DNA of 64,000 nt from Opitutia bacterium. Its GTDB lineage: Bacteria > Verrucomicrobiota > Verrucomicrobiia > Opitutales > Opitutaceae. Below are positions 18,269-26,912 of the stretch, piece by piece. A program made the position numbers and the translations under genes. Position 1 is the first letter of the stretch. Each line of letters starts with the position of its first letter. Location of the stretch: NCBI GenBank assembly GCA_016187945.1, contig JACPIT010000002.1, forward strand, positions 341,110-405,109. Direction: 5' to 3'. The notes below the pieces were generated by a model. The model did not search any database and had not been told where the DNA came from. It saw only the letters and a list, made by a program, of their open reading frames with translations.

Positions 18269-18673
18269 ATGACCCCGACTCAACTCTCCTCCGTCACGGC
18301 CTTGATGGTGGACGACGAGGCGTATTTTCGGAAATTCATCGGGCGAATCCTGATGAACGAGGGCATCGGCAGCGTGATCGAGGCACGCGATGGCACCGAA
18401 GCGATCGATTTGTTCCGCGTCGCAAAACCGGAGCTGGTGGTTCTCGACATCAACATGCCGCGTCAGAACGGACTCGAGACGTTGCGCGGCCTCCGGACGC
18501 TGTCGCCCGACGTGCCGATCGTGATGCTGACGTCGGTCGCCGACGAGGCGATCGTGGAGCGTTGCGTGGAGGAAGGCGCCGATGCGTTTATTCGCAAGGA
18601 CGTGCCCGCGGACGAGCTCGTGCGCGAGCTCCACGCGGTGCTGACTGATCCGACACTGGAGCCCGCCGCGTGA
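18269..18673 (+). CDS. Receiver-only response regulator
   Basis: 134 residues, a single CheY-type receiver domain: acidic pair in MVDDEAYF, phospho-acceptor Asp in VVLDINMP, Thr/Ser in VMLTS and Lys in IRKDVP. No output domain. About 60% identical by eye to the next receiver (18821), so a tandem duplication. With the PilB-type ATPase downstream, a role in controlling pili or twitching is plausible but inferred. Confidence 0.9.
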   Translation: MTPTQLSSVTALMVDDEAYFRKFIGRILMNEGIGSVIEARDGTEAIDLFRVAKPELVVLDINMPRQNGLETLRGLRTLSPDVPIVMLTSVADEAIVERCVEEGADAFIRKDVPADELVRELHAVLTDPTLEPAA

Positions 18674-18820
18674 ATCTCGTTTGCGGCAGGTCGGTCGACG
18701 AAAGGCGGGAAAATGCCGCGGGTGCGCAGGTTTTCGCAGTGCTCGCGGAAAGATGCTCCTTGTTTGGTCGGGCCGAAGCGGCTTTAGCTAAGGGCAATTC
18801 CCCCCACGTTCAGGACCGAT

Positions 18821-19246
18821 ATGCCCGATACTCCGCTGCCGTTCACCGCCATGGTCGTCGATGACGAACGCTATTTCCGTCGCTTCGTCGGCGAGCTCCT
18901 GCACGCGCACGGCATCGCCAAGACCGTCGAGGCGTGCGATGGCGGCGAGGCGCTGCAAATGTTTCCGGTCGTAAAACCGGGCCTCGTCATCCTCGACATC
19001 AACATGCCGCGCACCGACGGGCTCGAAGTGCTCCGCGGCATTCGTGCGCAGGCGCCCGAGGTGCCGGTGGTGATGCTGACGTCGATCGCCGATGAGGCGG
19101 TGGTGGAAAGGTGCGTCGAAGAAGGCGCGACCTATTTCATCCGCAAGGACGTGCCGGCGCAGGATCTCGCGCGGGAGTTGCGCGAGCTGCTGCAGGACTT
19201 CGCGGCTGATCCGGGGGCGGCCGGCCCGGAAACGCCGGCGCCATGA
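18821..19246 (+). CDS. Receiver-only response regulator, paralogue
   Basis: 141 residues with the full receiver set (VVDDERYF, VILDINMP, VMLTS, IRKDVP) and a short Pro/Ala-rich tail. Its last codon overlaps the next gene (ATGA at 19243-19246), starting a three-gene coupled unit with the 62-residue protein and the PilB-type ATPase. Confidence 0.9.
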   Translation: MPDTPLPFTAMVVDDERYFRRFVGELLHAHGIAKTVEACDGGEALQMFPVVKPGLVILDINMPRTDGLEVLRGIRAQAPEVPVVMLTSIADEAVVERCVEEGATYFIRKDVPAQDLARELRELLQDFAADPGAAGPETPAP

Positions 19247-19431
19247 GTGCTGCGCCCAAAAACCGCGTGCGCTCGCTGGACGACTTCGTCGTTCGCTACG
19301 ACTTGCTGGCGTTGCTGCGCGAGGCGCGGGCGGACTTCAGCCCCGAGCTGGGCTCGCAGCGACTGTTGAAGCAGAGCGAGATTTCCGCGCGGTTCCGCAA
19401 ACGCACCCGCCGCGCGAATCCCGGGACATGA
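19243..19431 (+). CDS. Small hypothetical protein coupled to a PilB-type ATPase
   Basis: 62 residues, not recognised. Charged and helical in look (RSLDDFVVRYDLLALLREARADF), with a basic C-terminus (RFRKRTRRANPGT). It overlaps the gene before (ATGA) and the gene after (ATGA at 19428-19431). Such double overlap argues it is a real gene whose product is needed in ratio with its neighbours. The position between a receiver and a pilus ATPase suggests an adaptor, which is only a guess. Confidence 0.6.
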   Translation: MSAAPKNRVRSLDDFVVRYDLLALLREARADFSPELGSQRLLKQSEISARFRKRTRRANPGT

Positions 19432-21149
19432 CGCCGTTCGCGCAGTTCATCGAAGCGCTCCGGAAGATCGCTCCGGAACAGCGCCGCGTGCTCGATCAGG
19501 CCGCGGAGCAGCATGCCGGCGACGCTTTCGGCGTGATGAAGCTCGTCGTCGAGCGCGCGATCGTCTCGCAGGCGCGGGCGTGCCAGCTCTGGGCGGATTG
19601 CCTCGGCGTGGCCCACGTCAACCCGTTCAACGTCGAGCTGCCGGTCGGCGATGGCGCGCAGCTTCCGCCGGATGTCGCGCGTCGCGCGCGCGCGGTGGTG
19701 TTGAACTCGCTGCCGACCGCCGCGACGGTGGCGATGGTCGAGCCGACGGACGAGAAAATGGTCGCATCCCTTGCAAAGGTGCTCGGACGCGAAATCAGTC
19801 CGGTCTTCGCGCATCCGGAGGAGATCGAGGCGATCCTGCGGCTGCATTTCGGCGAGGCCGACGATCTCGCGAGTTCGCTCGAACGCGTCTGCGAGTCGCT
19901 GCCGACGCTCGAGGGCGGACGCGAGATTCGCGACGCGCGCGACGTGGCCGAGCTCGTGCACGGAGAGGCGTTCGCGGAGCTGTTCAACAGCATCCTGCTG
20001 ACGGCGTTTCGGCGGCGCGCCTCGGACATCCACCTCGAGAGTGCGGTCGACCAGTGTCGCGTGCGCATGCGCATCGACGGCGACATGATGCCGGTCCTGC
20101 AACTGCCGCGCGTCGTGCACGACGCGCTGATCGTGCGCGTGAAAGTGCTCTGCCAGCTCGACGTGGCGCAGCGGCGGCTGCCGCAGGACGGCGCCTTCGA
20201 GATCAATTTCGGCGGCAACCGTCCGGCGTTCCGCGCCTCGACGCTGCCCGGGCTCTACGGCGAGAAGGCGGTGTTGCGCCTGCTCGGCTCCGGCAGCGAG
20301 CAGACGCTGCCGCGCCTCGGGGCGCTCGGCCTGAGCGACTCGACGCGACTGGCGTTGCGCCGGACGATCCTGCGTCCGAACGGCATCCTGTTCGTGTGCG
20401 GCCCCACGGGCAGCGGCAAAACCACGACCCTCTACTCCTGCCTGAGCGAGATCAACCGGCCCGATCTGAACATCGTGACGATCGAGGATCCGGTCGAATA
20501 CCGCCTGCCGGGCGCGGCGCAGCATCAGGTGAACGCGCAGATCGGCCTCCGGTTTTCCGAAATCCTGCGCAGCGTGTTGCGACAAGATCCGGACGTCATC
20601 CTCGTCGGCGAAATCCGCGACCGCGAGACGGCGACGATCGCGGCGGAGGCGGCGCTGACGGGACACCTCGTGCTCAGTTCGCTGCACACGAACGATTCGT
20701 TGCAGGCGATCACGCGCTTGATCGAGTTGGGCGTCGAACCTCACCTCGTCGCGCCGACGGTGGTCGGCGTGTTGTCGCAGCGGCTCGTGCGACGGATTTG
20801 CCCGTCGTGCAAGGAATCCTACACGGCGGCCCCGGACGATCTCTCGCCGTTTTTCACGAAACCGGACGCGGCACCGGTCACGCTCTATCGCGGCCGCGGC
20901 TGCTCGCATTGCCACGGCACGGGTTTCTACGGACGCGTCGGCGTCCACGAGATGCTGGAAGTCTCGGAAGGTTTGCGCGACCTGATCCTCATGCGCGCGA
21001 CGCCGGCGCAGATGAAGGTGGAAGCGGAAAACGTCGGCTTTCGCGCGATGCGTTACGACGGTTTGAAGAAGGCGCTGCTCGGCTGGACGACGCTCGAGGA
21101 AGTGGAGCGCAATACGCTGCCGGAGCTGTCCTACACGGCGGCGGAGTAG
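19428..21149 (+). CDS. PilB/GspE-type secretion ATPase
   Basis: 573 residues. N-terminal domain of the T2SS/T4P ATPase type, then the AAA core with Walker A GPTGSGKTTT (residues about 325-334), Asp box VTIEDPVEYRL, Walker B VILVGEIRDRETA, His box LSSLHTND and a Cys4 zinc site (CPSC...CSHC). It powers pilus extension or type II secretion at the inner membrane. No pilin or PilC is in the window, so the partner machine is elsewhere. The start overlaps the small gene upstream. Confidence 0.93.
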   Translation: MTPFAQFIEALRKIAPEQRRVLDQAAEQHAGDAFGVMKLVVERAIVSQARACQLWADCLGVAHVNPFNVELPVGDGAQLPPDVARRARAVVLNSLPTAATVAMVEPTDEKMVASLAKVLGREISPVFAHPEEIEAILRLHFGEADDLASSLERVCESLPTLEGGREIRDARDVAELVHGEAFAELFNSILLTAFRRRASDIHLESAVDQCRVRMRIDGDMMPVLQLPRVVHDALIVRVKVLCQLDVAQRRLPQDGAFEINFGGNRPAFRASTLPGLYGEKAVLRLLGSGSEQTLPRLGALGLSDSTRLALRRTILRPNGILFVCGPTGSGKTTTLYSCLSEINRPDLNIVTIEDPVEYRLPGAAQHQVNAQIGLRFSEILRSVLRQDPDVILVGEIRDRETATIAAEAALTGHLVLSSLHTNDSLQAITRLIELGVEPHLVAPTVVGVLSQRLVRRICPSCKESYTAAPDDLSPFFTKPDAAPVTLYRGRGCSHCHGTGFYGRVGVHEMLEVSEGLRDLILMRATPAQMKVEAENVGFRAMRYDGLKKALLGWTTLEEVERNTLPELSYTAAE

Positions 21150-21166
21150 ACGGAGTCGACGCCGGC

Positions 21167-21175
21167 GGGGGGGGG
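21167..21175. repeat. G9 homopolymer
   Basis: Nine G in a row just after the ATPase stop codon, outside any gene. A length-variable tract in principle, but with no gene to switch here. Confidence 0.6.
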
Positions 21176-21248
21176 AGGTGGCGGACGCGCGGGTCCGCTT
21201 GCGCCGAGGCTTCGGCGGACAATTTTCACTCGGCTCCCGATTGAAAAT

Positions 21249-21323
21249 TGGTGCGAGTGCCGGGAGTCGAACCCGGATCAATGGCTTCGGAGGCCACTAC
21301 ACTATCCATTGTGCTACACTCGC
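21249..21323 (-). tRNA. tRNA-Arg (anticodon CCG)
   Basis: Read on the minus strand: acceptor GCGAGTG (21317-21323) pairs with CACTCGC (21253-21259), discriminator A and an encoded CCA end (21249-21251). T arm CCGGGTTCGACTCCCGG is intact. The anticodon arm GTGGC-CTCCGAA-GCCAT puts CCG at positions 34-36, so it decodes CGG. Confidence 0.95.
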
Positions 21324-21356
21324 AAAAAAGACGCGCGCAGCATTCTGCCGCGCGCG
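21324..21356 (-). terminator. Terminator of the DedA gene, upstream of tRNA-Arg
   Basis: CGCGCGC (21332-21338) pairs with GCGCGCG (21350-21356); on the minus strand it is followed by CTTTTTT and then the tRNA. Confidence 0.7.
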
Positions 21357-21398
21357 AGTGAGTTCAAGCTGCTTTTGCTGCGACGACGGCGATGCGCC

Positions 21399-22025
21399 TC
21401 AGTCCTTCGCCTTCTGCATGTGGCGGTGGACGAAAAACCAATACATCACGCCGAGGACGCCGAGAATACCGACGGCCCAGACCGTGATCGAGCGCAGCTC
21501 GCCGCGCATGAGCGCCTCGTCCTTGCCCGCCGTGACGCCGAGCCAGCAGAGGACGGCACACCACAAGCCGGAGCCGACGAGTGTCCAGAGGGAGAATTTC
21601 CAGTAATCCATCCGCACGATGCCGGCGGGAATGCCGATCAGGTGGCGCACGACCGGCAGCAGACGCGAAGCGAAGATGCCGTAATTGCCGTAGGCGGACG
21701 CCCAGCGCTCGGCCTTTTCGACTTTCTCGGGCGGGGCCAGGAAGAATTTCCCGTAACGCAGCACCAGCGGTCGGCCCGCCCAGCGCGAGGCCCAATACAT
21801 CGCCGTCGCACCGAGCCACGACCCGAGCATGCCGGCGATGACGATGCCGGTGAGGCTCATGCCGCCCTTGGTGTGGGCGAGGTAGGCGGCGGGCGGGATG
21901 ATCAGCTCGCTCGGCAGCGGCAGGAACGTGCTCTCGATGAACATGAGCAGCACGATGAGCGCATAACCGCCGCTTTCGAGGGAGCGCGCATACCAGTCGG
22001 TAAGTTGTTTGAGGAGGTCGTGCAT
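21399..22025 (-). CDS. DedA family membrane protein
   Basis: 208 residues. Typical DedA/SNARE-associated pattern: ALIVLLMFIESTFLPLPSELIIPPAAYLA near the N-terminus with the conserved E and PxPSE, GSWLGATAMYWASRWAGR, and RLLPVVRHLIGIPAGI. Such proteins scramble or flip lipids (undecaprenyl phosphate or phosphatidylethanolamine) and depend on proton motive force. Start at MHDLLKQL; the region upstream in frame overlaps the terminator of the next gene. Confidence 0.92.
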   Translation of the reverse strand: MHDLLKQLTDWYARSLESGGYALIVLLMFIESTFLPLPSELIIPPAAYLAHTKGGMSLTGIVIAGMLGSWLGATAMYWASRWAGRPLVLRYGKFFLAPPEKVEKAERWASAYGNYGIFASRLLPVVRHLIGIPAGIVRMDYWKFSLWTLVGSGLWCAVLCWLGVTAGKDEALMRGELRSITVWAVGILGVLGVMYWFFVHRHMQKAKD

Positions 22026-22030
22026 GGGCA

Positions 22031-22063
22031 AGAAAAAGGGCAGGGTCGCTAGCGATCCTGCCC
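22031..22063 (-). terminator. Terminator of the small basic protein gene
   Basis: GGGCAGG (22038-22044) / CCTGCCC (22057-22063), with an inner complementary ATCGCTAGCGA-like extension, followed on the minus strand by CCTTTTTCTT. Confidence 0.85.
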
Positions 22064-22085
22064 GTGGCAAAGAAAAGTATTTCGA

Positions 22086-22241
22086 TCAGACGTCCGGCTT
22101 GGTCTTGCGGAGACCCTGCACGCGGTCGCCGTCCTTCCATTGGCCGCGCTTCTTGAGGATCGCGACGCGTTCAAAGCGCTTGAGGACATTGCGCTTCACG
22201 ACGAGGCCGCCGGAAGACTTGAGGCTGTTGTGCTGGGACAT
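22086..22241 (-). CDS. Chlamydiae/Verrucomicrobia/Planctomycetes small basic protein
   Basis: 51 residues starting MSQHNSLKSSGGLVVKRNVLKRFERV, matching the small basic protein family known only from the PVC group (TIGR04137-type). Function unknown; size, charge and neighbours suggest a ribosome or RNA association. It is useful as a lineage marker. Placed between cutA and the DedA gene, with its own terminator. Confidence 0.85.
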   Translation of the reverse strand: MSQHNSLKSSGGLVVKRNVLKRFERVAILKKRGQWKDGDRVQGLRKTKPDV

Positions 22242-22255
22242 GGGAAGTGGGTCGT

Positions 22256-22594
22256 TTAAGGTGTTTTCGACGTTGGAAAGGGGCCGGGTGTAGAGTTGGC
22301 CATAGCCCATGACAAGTATTTTTCACTGACGGCCTCGGCGTTGACCTCGATCCATTGCGGCGTGCGATACGGGTGGCGCGCATGGACCCAGGCGCTCAGC
22401 GCCGAAGCGTTGGCCGGGAGGCACTTGAACCAGACCCGGAATTCTTCCGCCTGCTCGAGTTTGCCCGCGTGGTGGTAGAAAGACGTGAGCGGCCCGTCGA
22501 TTTGCGCGCACGCGGCGAGCCGGGCTTCGACGGCGCCGCGAGCGAGGCGCTCCGCGTCTTCGCGTTTCTCGGTGGTAGTCCAGGCGACGATCAC
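22256..22594 (-). CDS. cutA: Divalent-cation tolerance protein CutA
   Basis: 112 residues. MIVAWTTTEKREDAERLARGAVEARLAACAQI and the EFRVWFKC and HPYRTPQWIEV blocks are standard CutA1. A trimeric cytoplasmic protein linked to copper tolerance in E. coli, real role unclear. It lies 14 bases upstream of the small basic protein gene, on the same strand. Confidence 0.93.
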   Translation of the reverse strand: MIVAWTTTEKREDAERLARGAVEARLAACAQIDGPLTSFYHHAGKLEQAEEFRVWFKCLPANASALSAWVHARHPYRTPQWIEVNAEAVSEKYLSWAMANSTPGPFPTSKTP

Positions 22595-22740
22595 GGGGGC
22601 AGTGTCGTCAGTTTGCTCGCGTCGGCAAAACCAAAACTTTGTCCGACCGAGGACGCGCCGGCAGGCGGCGGGGCTGAGATTTTCCCCCTTGACGCTGGGG
22701 AAGCGCGACGTAGGGCTATCCCTTCCATTTTTCCAAATCC

Positions 22741-22941
22741 ATGAGAGACGAATACATCAAGGACGCCCAAAAGGTCATTCAGGATCCGAACGTGCTGATC
22801 AACGTGGTGTCTCGCCGCGTGAAGCAGCTCCGCCGGGGCAGCCGTCCGCTTGTGGAGTCGCTCGAAAAGCTGAGCCCCGAGGACATCGCCCTGCGCGAGA
22901 TCATCGAAGGCAAGATCAGCTACGAAGTGACGCACGCCTGA
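22741..22941 (+). CDS. rpoZ: RNA polymerase omega subunit
   Basis: 66 residues: MRDEYIKDAQKVIQDPNVLINVVSRRVKQLRRGSRP, then ALREIIEGKISYE, the conserved omega core (N-V-S-R-R-V-K-Q-L and A-L-R-E-I-x-x-G-K-I). It helps assemble RNA polymerase around beta-prime. A good terminator follows. Confidence 0.9.
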   Translation: MRDEYIKDAQKVIQDPNVLINVVSRRVKQLRRGSRPLVESLEKLSPEDIALREIIEGKISYEVTHA

Positions 22942-22970
22942 GCGGCTTGCGATTCCTTGATCGATCCCGA

Positions 22971-23001
22971 AGCGCGGCAATCCAGCCGCGCTTTTGTTTT
23001 T
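22971..23001 (+). terminator. Terminator of rpoZ
   Basis: AGCGCGGC (22971-22978) / GCCGCGCT (22985-22992), 6-base loop, then TTTGTTTTT. Confidence 0.88.
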
Positions 23002-23003
23002 GA

Positions 23004-23067
23004 GTAGCGCAGGCGTCTCGCCGACATCCGGCGCAATCGTCGGAAGCAAGCGAGACGCCTGCGCTGC
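23004..23067. repeat. Palindromic REP-like element, family B
   Basis: Left arm GTAGCGCAGGCGTCTCGC (23004-23021), right arm GCGAGACGCCTGCGCTGC (23050-23067). Same arms as the element inside GH28, but here it lies directly after the rpoZ terminator, outside genes. Confidence 0.88.
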
Positions 23068-23165
23068 TTCGCGAACCGCGGGCACTGTTTTCTGTCATCC
23101 CCTGAACGCCCCCGGCTTCGCGTCTCGCCAACGCCGGGCAAAATCCTTTTCGTAACACCTCCCGC

Positions 23166-23636
23166 ATGGCCGCCAAAGCCCACGACACCTCTCGTTACAC
23201 CGAGCTGCGCAATCCGAAGGCGCTGCGGGACTTCTTCGTCCACGACAAGTTCGAGGCGGGCGTGAAACTCGTCGGCACCGAAGTGAAATCCATCCGCGCC
23301 GGCAAGGCGCAGCTCTCGGACGCGTTTTGCCGCATCGAGAAGGGCGAGGTCTGGCTCTACGGCGCCTACATCGAGGAGTATTCGCATGGCGGCCTCTCGC
23401 AGCACGCGCCGCGTCGCCCCCGCAAGCTGCTCCTTCGGGCCACCGAGATTCGGAAACTCCAACAGGCCGTCGAAACCGGCGGCCGCGTGATCGTGGCGCT
23501 GCGCATGTATTTCAAGGAAGCGCTCGTGAAGGTCGAGATCGCCACCGCGAGCGGCAAGAAGCAGTTCGACAAGCGCGAGGACCTCAAGAAGCGCGAACAA
23601 AACCTCGAGGCGCGCCGCGCGCTGCGCCAACGCTGA
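23166..23636 (+). CDS. smpB: SsrA-binding protein SmpB
   Basis: 156 residues: LRDFFVHDKFEAGVKLVGTEVKSIR, EVWLYGAYIEEYSHGG and a basic tail (KKREQNLEARRALRQR). SmpB brings tmRNA to stalled ribosomes. The tmRNA gene was not seen in this window. Ends seven bases before thrB. Confidence 0.95.
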   Translation: MAAKAHDTSRYTELRNPKALRDFFVHDKFEAGVKLVGTEVKSIRAGKAQLSDAFCRIEKGEVWLYGAYIEEYSHGGLSQHAPRRPRKLLLRATEIRKLQQAVETGGRVIVALRMYFKEALVKVEIATASGKKQFDKREDLKKREQNLEARRALRQR

Positions 23637-23643
23637 TTTTCCC

Positions 23644-24600
23644 ATGAAAAAGAGGCCGACTCCACGCCGACCGAAAACGAAAACGCGCAGCCCTCTGCAG
23701 TCCGTCACCGTTCGCGTGCCCGGCAGCACGTCGAACCTCGGCGCCGGTTTCGACACGCTCGGCATGGCCGTCGCGCTCTACAACGACGTCACGCTCACGT
23801 GCACCGCCGAACCCGGCGTGCACGCGGCCACGCCCGACGCCGTTGCCGGTCTCGACATGGCGAGCGAAGCGGCCGCGTGGTTCTTCGCGCGCGCCGATGT
23901 GGACGAGTTTGGTTTTTCCTTCTCAGTGAAGGGCGACGTGCCGATGTCGCGCGGCCTCGGCTCGAGCGTCACGCTCCGCGCCGGCATCGTCGCCGGCCTC
24001 AACGAACTCAGCGGCGCCGGCCTCGATAAGGACGATCTCGCCGAACTCGTCACGAAGCTCGAAGGCCACCCCGACAACGCCACGCCGGCCGTCCTCGGCG
24101 GTTTCTGCGTCGGCCGCACCGATCCGAATCGCGGCGTGCTCACCGGCGTCGTGCGTCGCGCGATCGGCAAGGAACTCGTGTTCGTCGTCGTTTCCCCGTC
24201 GCAGGAACTCGAAACCAAGAAAGCCCGCGGCATCCTCCCGAAGGAGATTCCGTATTTCGACGCCGTGCGCAGCATCAACAGCGCGAGCTACGTCGTGGCC
24301 GCGTTTCTCTCCGGCGAATACGACCGCCTCACGCACGCCGTCGCCGATTTCATGCACGAGCCGTATCGCCTGCCGCTGATTCCCGGCGCGCGCGATGCGA
24401 TCGAAGCCGGCGTGAGCGCCGGCGCTCTGACCGGCTGGCTGAGCGGCAGCGGTTCGAGCGTGATGTGCGTCGCGCGTCCGGCGAAAGCCGCGAAGGTCGC
24501 GCGCGCGATGGTCCACGCTTTCGCCGCCGCGAAGGTGCCCAGCCGTGCGTTCCGCCTGCACGCCGACAACGACGGCCTGCGGATCGTGGCGCGCAAGTAG
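23644..24600 (+). CDS. thrB: Homoserine kinase
   Basis: 318 residues with GHMP kinase motifs: VRVPGSTSNLGAGFDTLG, PMSRGLGSSVTLRAG (ATP loop) and GWLSGSGSSVMC near the end. It phosphorylates homoserine in threonine synthesis; lysC and thrC follow downstream, separated by plsY, repeats and gaps. A basic 15-residue N-terminal extension precedes the core. Confidence 0.93.
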   Translation: MKKRPTPRRPKTKTRSPLQSVTVRVPGSTSNLGAGFDTLGMAVALYNDVTLTCTAEPGVHAATPDAVAGLDMASEAAAWFFARADVDEFGFSFSVKGDVPMSRGLGSSVTLRAGIVAGLNELSGAGLDKDDLAELVTKLEGHPDNATPAVLGGFCVGRTDPNRGVLTGVVRRAIGKELVFVVVSPSQELETKKARGILPKEIPYFDAVRSINSASYVVAAFLSGEYDRLTHAVADFMHEPYRLPLIPGARDAIEAGVSAGALTGWLSGSGSSVMCVARPAKAAKVARAMVHAFAAAKVPSRAFRLHADNDGLRIVARK

Positions 24601-24638
24601 GGCCGGCTTCCTGCCGACCCCGGCGCTCTCGCGCCGAC

Positions 24639-24709
24639 GTAGCAGCCGTCGTCAGACGGCTGAGAGCCCGCGGCACTCATGCTCCCAGCCGACTGACGTC
24701 GGCTGCTAC
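24639..24709. repeat. Palindromic element, family G
   Basis: GTAGCAGCCGTCGTCAGACG (from 24639) and a complementary arm ending GACGTCGGCTGCTAC at 24709. Related arms flank 26913-27056. Confidence 0.8.
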
Positions 24710-24843
24710 GACTCTGACGCGCATGTTCGTCCGCATGGTGGCTGCGCCCGCGCTTGTCCGGCCAAACCCCACGCCCGCGCGACCGTTAATTCGTTGACCG
24801 CTCCGACGCCGCGCGCGCAAGCTCCTCGGACTCGCTCTGGGCC

Positions 24844-25518
24844 ATGAGCAATTTCTGGATCACCGTCACCGCACTCGCCGGCTACCTGCTGGGCGCGCTG
24901 CCGTTTGGATACTTGGTGGCGAAGGCGCACGGCGTCGACATCTTCAAGGCCGGCAGCGGCAACCCCGGAGCGACGAACGTCAAACGCGTCCTCGGCGCGA
25001 AGGCGGGCAACACGGTGCTCGTGCTCGACATGCTCAAAGGCGCCGCCGCGACCGCGTGGCCGCTGCTGCCGTTCGTCGACGAGGAGCGCAAAATCGTCCT
25101 CCAACTCATCGGCGTCGTCGCCGCGGTGATCGGCCATGCGTTTTCCGTTTTCACGCGCTTCAAAGGCGGCAAGAGCGTCGCGACCGCCGCGGGCGGCTTG
25201 TTCGTGCTCATTCCGCTGGCCGGCGCGATCGCGGGCGCGACTTGGGTCGTGGCGTTCTACGCGTTTCGCTATGTCTCGCTGGCGTCGATTCTCGCGGCCA
25301 TCGCGATCATCGCGGCGAGTTGGCTGCTGCCTTACCATGTGGCCGTGGCCGTGATTACGACCGTCCTCGCGACCTTCGTCATCGTCCGCCACCACGAAAA
25401 CATCCGGCGCCTGCTCAACGGCACCGAGAACCGCTTCGTGAAAAAATCCGCCGCGCCTGCCCCGATGCCGACCGCGGCAGGCGCCGCCGACGCAGACGCG
25501 AAAAAATCCACGCCGTAA
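24844..25518 (+). CDS. plsY: Glycerol-3-phosphate acyltransferase PlsY
   Basis: 224 residues, multi-pass. The three PlsY cytoplasmic motifs are present: SGNPGATNVKRVLG, GHAFSVFTRFKGGKSVATAAG and HHENIRRLLNGTE. It makes lysophosphatidate from acyl-phosphate and glycerol 3-phosphate. The C-terminal about 25 residues are an Ala/Pro-rich tail beyond the family core. Confidence 0.94.
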   Translation: MSNFWITVTALAGYLLGALPFGYLVAKAHGVDIFKAGSGNPGATNVKRVLGAKAGNTVLVLDMLKGAAATAWPLLPFVDEERKIVLQLIGVVAAVIGHAFSVFTRFKGGKSVATAAGGLFVLIPLAGAIAGATWVVAFYAFRYVSLASILAAIAIIAASWLLPYHVAVAVITTVLATFVIVRHHENIRRLLNGTENRFVKKSAAPAPMPTAAGAADADAKKSTP

Positions 25519-25624
25519 TCCTGACCGCTTTCTCGCGGCTCGGGAGTGCGGCGGGTATGACGCATCGGCCCCGCTGGCCGCTTGCCAATCCGCCGCCTGC
25601 CGGGCCATCTAGCAGGTTCTCGCC

Positions 25625-26845
25625 ATGGCTCTCATCGTTCAAAAATACGGCGGCACCTCCGTGGGTGACGTCGAGCGCATCAAGAACGTCGCCGCCCGCA
25701 TCAAGGTCACTCGCGACTCCGGTCATCAGGTCGTCGTCGTCGTGTCCGCTCGCTCCGGCGTCACGAACGAGTTGATCGCGCGCGCCAAAGCCGTGAACCC
25801 GCGCCCCGACAGCCGCGAGATGGACATGCTCCTCGCCATCGGCGAGCAGGAGACGATCGCGCTGACCGCCATGGCGCTGCACGGCCTCGACGTCCCCGCG
25901 GTGTCCTACACCGGTCCGCAAGCCGGCATCGTCACAGACCTCGTCCACACCAAGGCGAAGATCAAAAACATCATCCCGACCGCGCTGCGCAAGGATCTCG
26001 ACGCCGGCAAGGTCATCATCGTCGCCGGCTTTCAGGGTCTGAACGAAAAGGGCCAGATCACCACGCTCGGCCGCGGCGGGTCCGACCTCACCGCCATCGC
26101 GCTCGCCGCCGCCCTCCGCGCCGACAAGTGCGAAATCTACACCGACGTCGACGGCGTCTACACCGCCGACCCGCGCCACGTGCCGGAGGCGACGAAACTC
26201 AACGAAATTTCCTACGACGAGATGCTCGAACTCGCCTCGCAGGGCTCGAAGGTCATGCAGTCGCGCTCCGTCGAGTTCGCCAAGAAATATGGCGTCGTTT
26301 TCGAAGTCCGCTCCAGCTTTAACCACAACCCGGGAACCATCGTGAAAGAAGAAGTCGCTTACATGGAAAAGGTCGTCGTGCGCGGCGTCGCCGTCGACAA
26401 GGATCAGGCGAAGGTCGTCATCAGCAACCTGACCGACAAACCGGGCAACGCCGCTGCGGTCCTTCGCGCGCTCGCCGACGCCAGCATCAACGTCGACATG
26501 ATTGTCCAGACCGCCGCGCAACACGGCGCCTGCAACCTGACCTTTACCGTGCCGAAGGACGACGCGCACAGCGCCGTGAAGGTGCTCCCGACCGTCTTCA
26601 AGAAGCTCGGCGGCGGCGAAGTCGCGGCCTACGACAACATCGCGAAGCTCTCCGTCGTCGGCGTCGGCATGCGCACGCACGCCGGTGTCGCCGCGCAGAT
26701 GCTCGAAGCGCTCGCCGCGGCCAGCGTCAACGTCGAGCTCATCGCCACCTCCGAGATCAAGGTCACGCTCGCCGTCCCGCGCGAACGCGCCGACGACGCC
26801 CAGCGCGCCGTCCACACCGCCTTCGGTCTCGGGAAGAAGGAATAA
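25625..26845 (+). CDS. lysC: Aspartate kinase
   Basis: 406 residues: VQKYGGTSVGDVERI, the kinase core with FQGLNEKGQITTLGRGGSDLTA, and two C-terminal ACT domains (VSNLTDKPGNAA..., SVVGVGMRTHAGVAAQMLEAL). First step of the lysine/threonine/methionine pathway, probably feedback controlled through the ACT domains. Confidence 0.95.
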   Translation: MALIVQKYGGTSVGDVERIKNVAARIKVTRDSGHQVVVVVSARSGVTNELIARAKAVNPRPDSREMDMLLAIGEQETIALTAMALHGLDVPAVSYTGPQAGIVTDLVHTKAKIKNIIPTALRKDLDAGKVIIVAGFQGLNEKGQITTLGRGGSDLTAIALAAALRADKCEIYTDVDGVYTADPRHVPEATKLNEISYDEMLELASQGSKVMQSRSVEFAKKYGVVFEVRSSFNHNPGTIVKEEVAYMEKVVVRGVAVDKDQAKVVISNLTDKPGNAAAVLRALADASINVDMIVQTAAQHGACNLTFTVPKDDAHSAVKVLPTVFKKLGGGEVAAYDNIAKLSVVGVGMRTHAGVAAQMLEALAAASVNVELIATSEIKVTLAVPRERADDAQRAVHTAFGLGKKE

Positions 26846-26859
26846 CTGCGGGGCCACAA

Positions 26860-26891
26860 AAGGCGCAAAATGCACAAAACATTTTTTGCGC
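26860..26891 (+). terminator. Possible terminator after lysC
   Basis: GGCGCAAAA (26861-26869) and TTTTGCGCC form a hairpin with an A/T-rich stem. No separate T tract follows, so it may instead be part of a dispersed CACAAAAGGCGCAAAA repeat. Confidence 0.4.
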
Positions 26892-26912
26892 CCTCGGTGC
26901 GCGCGCCGCGTC

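Noticed and set aside
21167..21175. G9 tract as a phase-variation switch
   Set aside because: It lies after a stop codon and before a tRNA, with no reading frame to switch.
21249..21323. tRNA-Arg as an integration site
   Set aside because: No integrase, no direct repeat of its 3' end and no change of gene content next to it.
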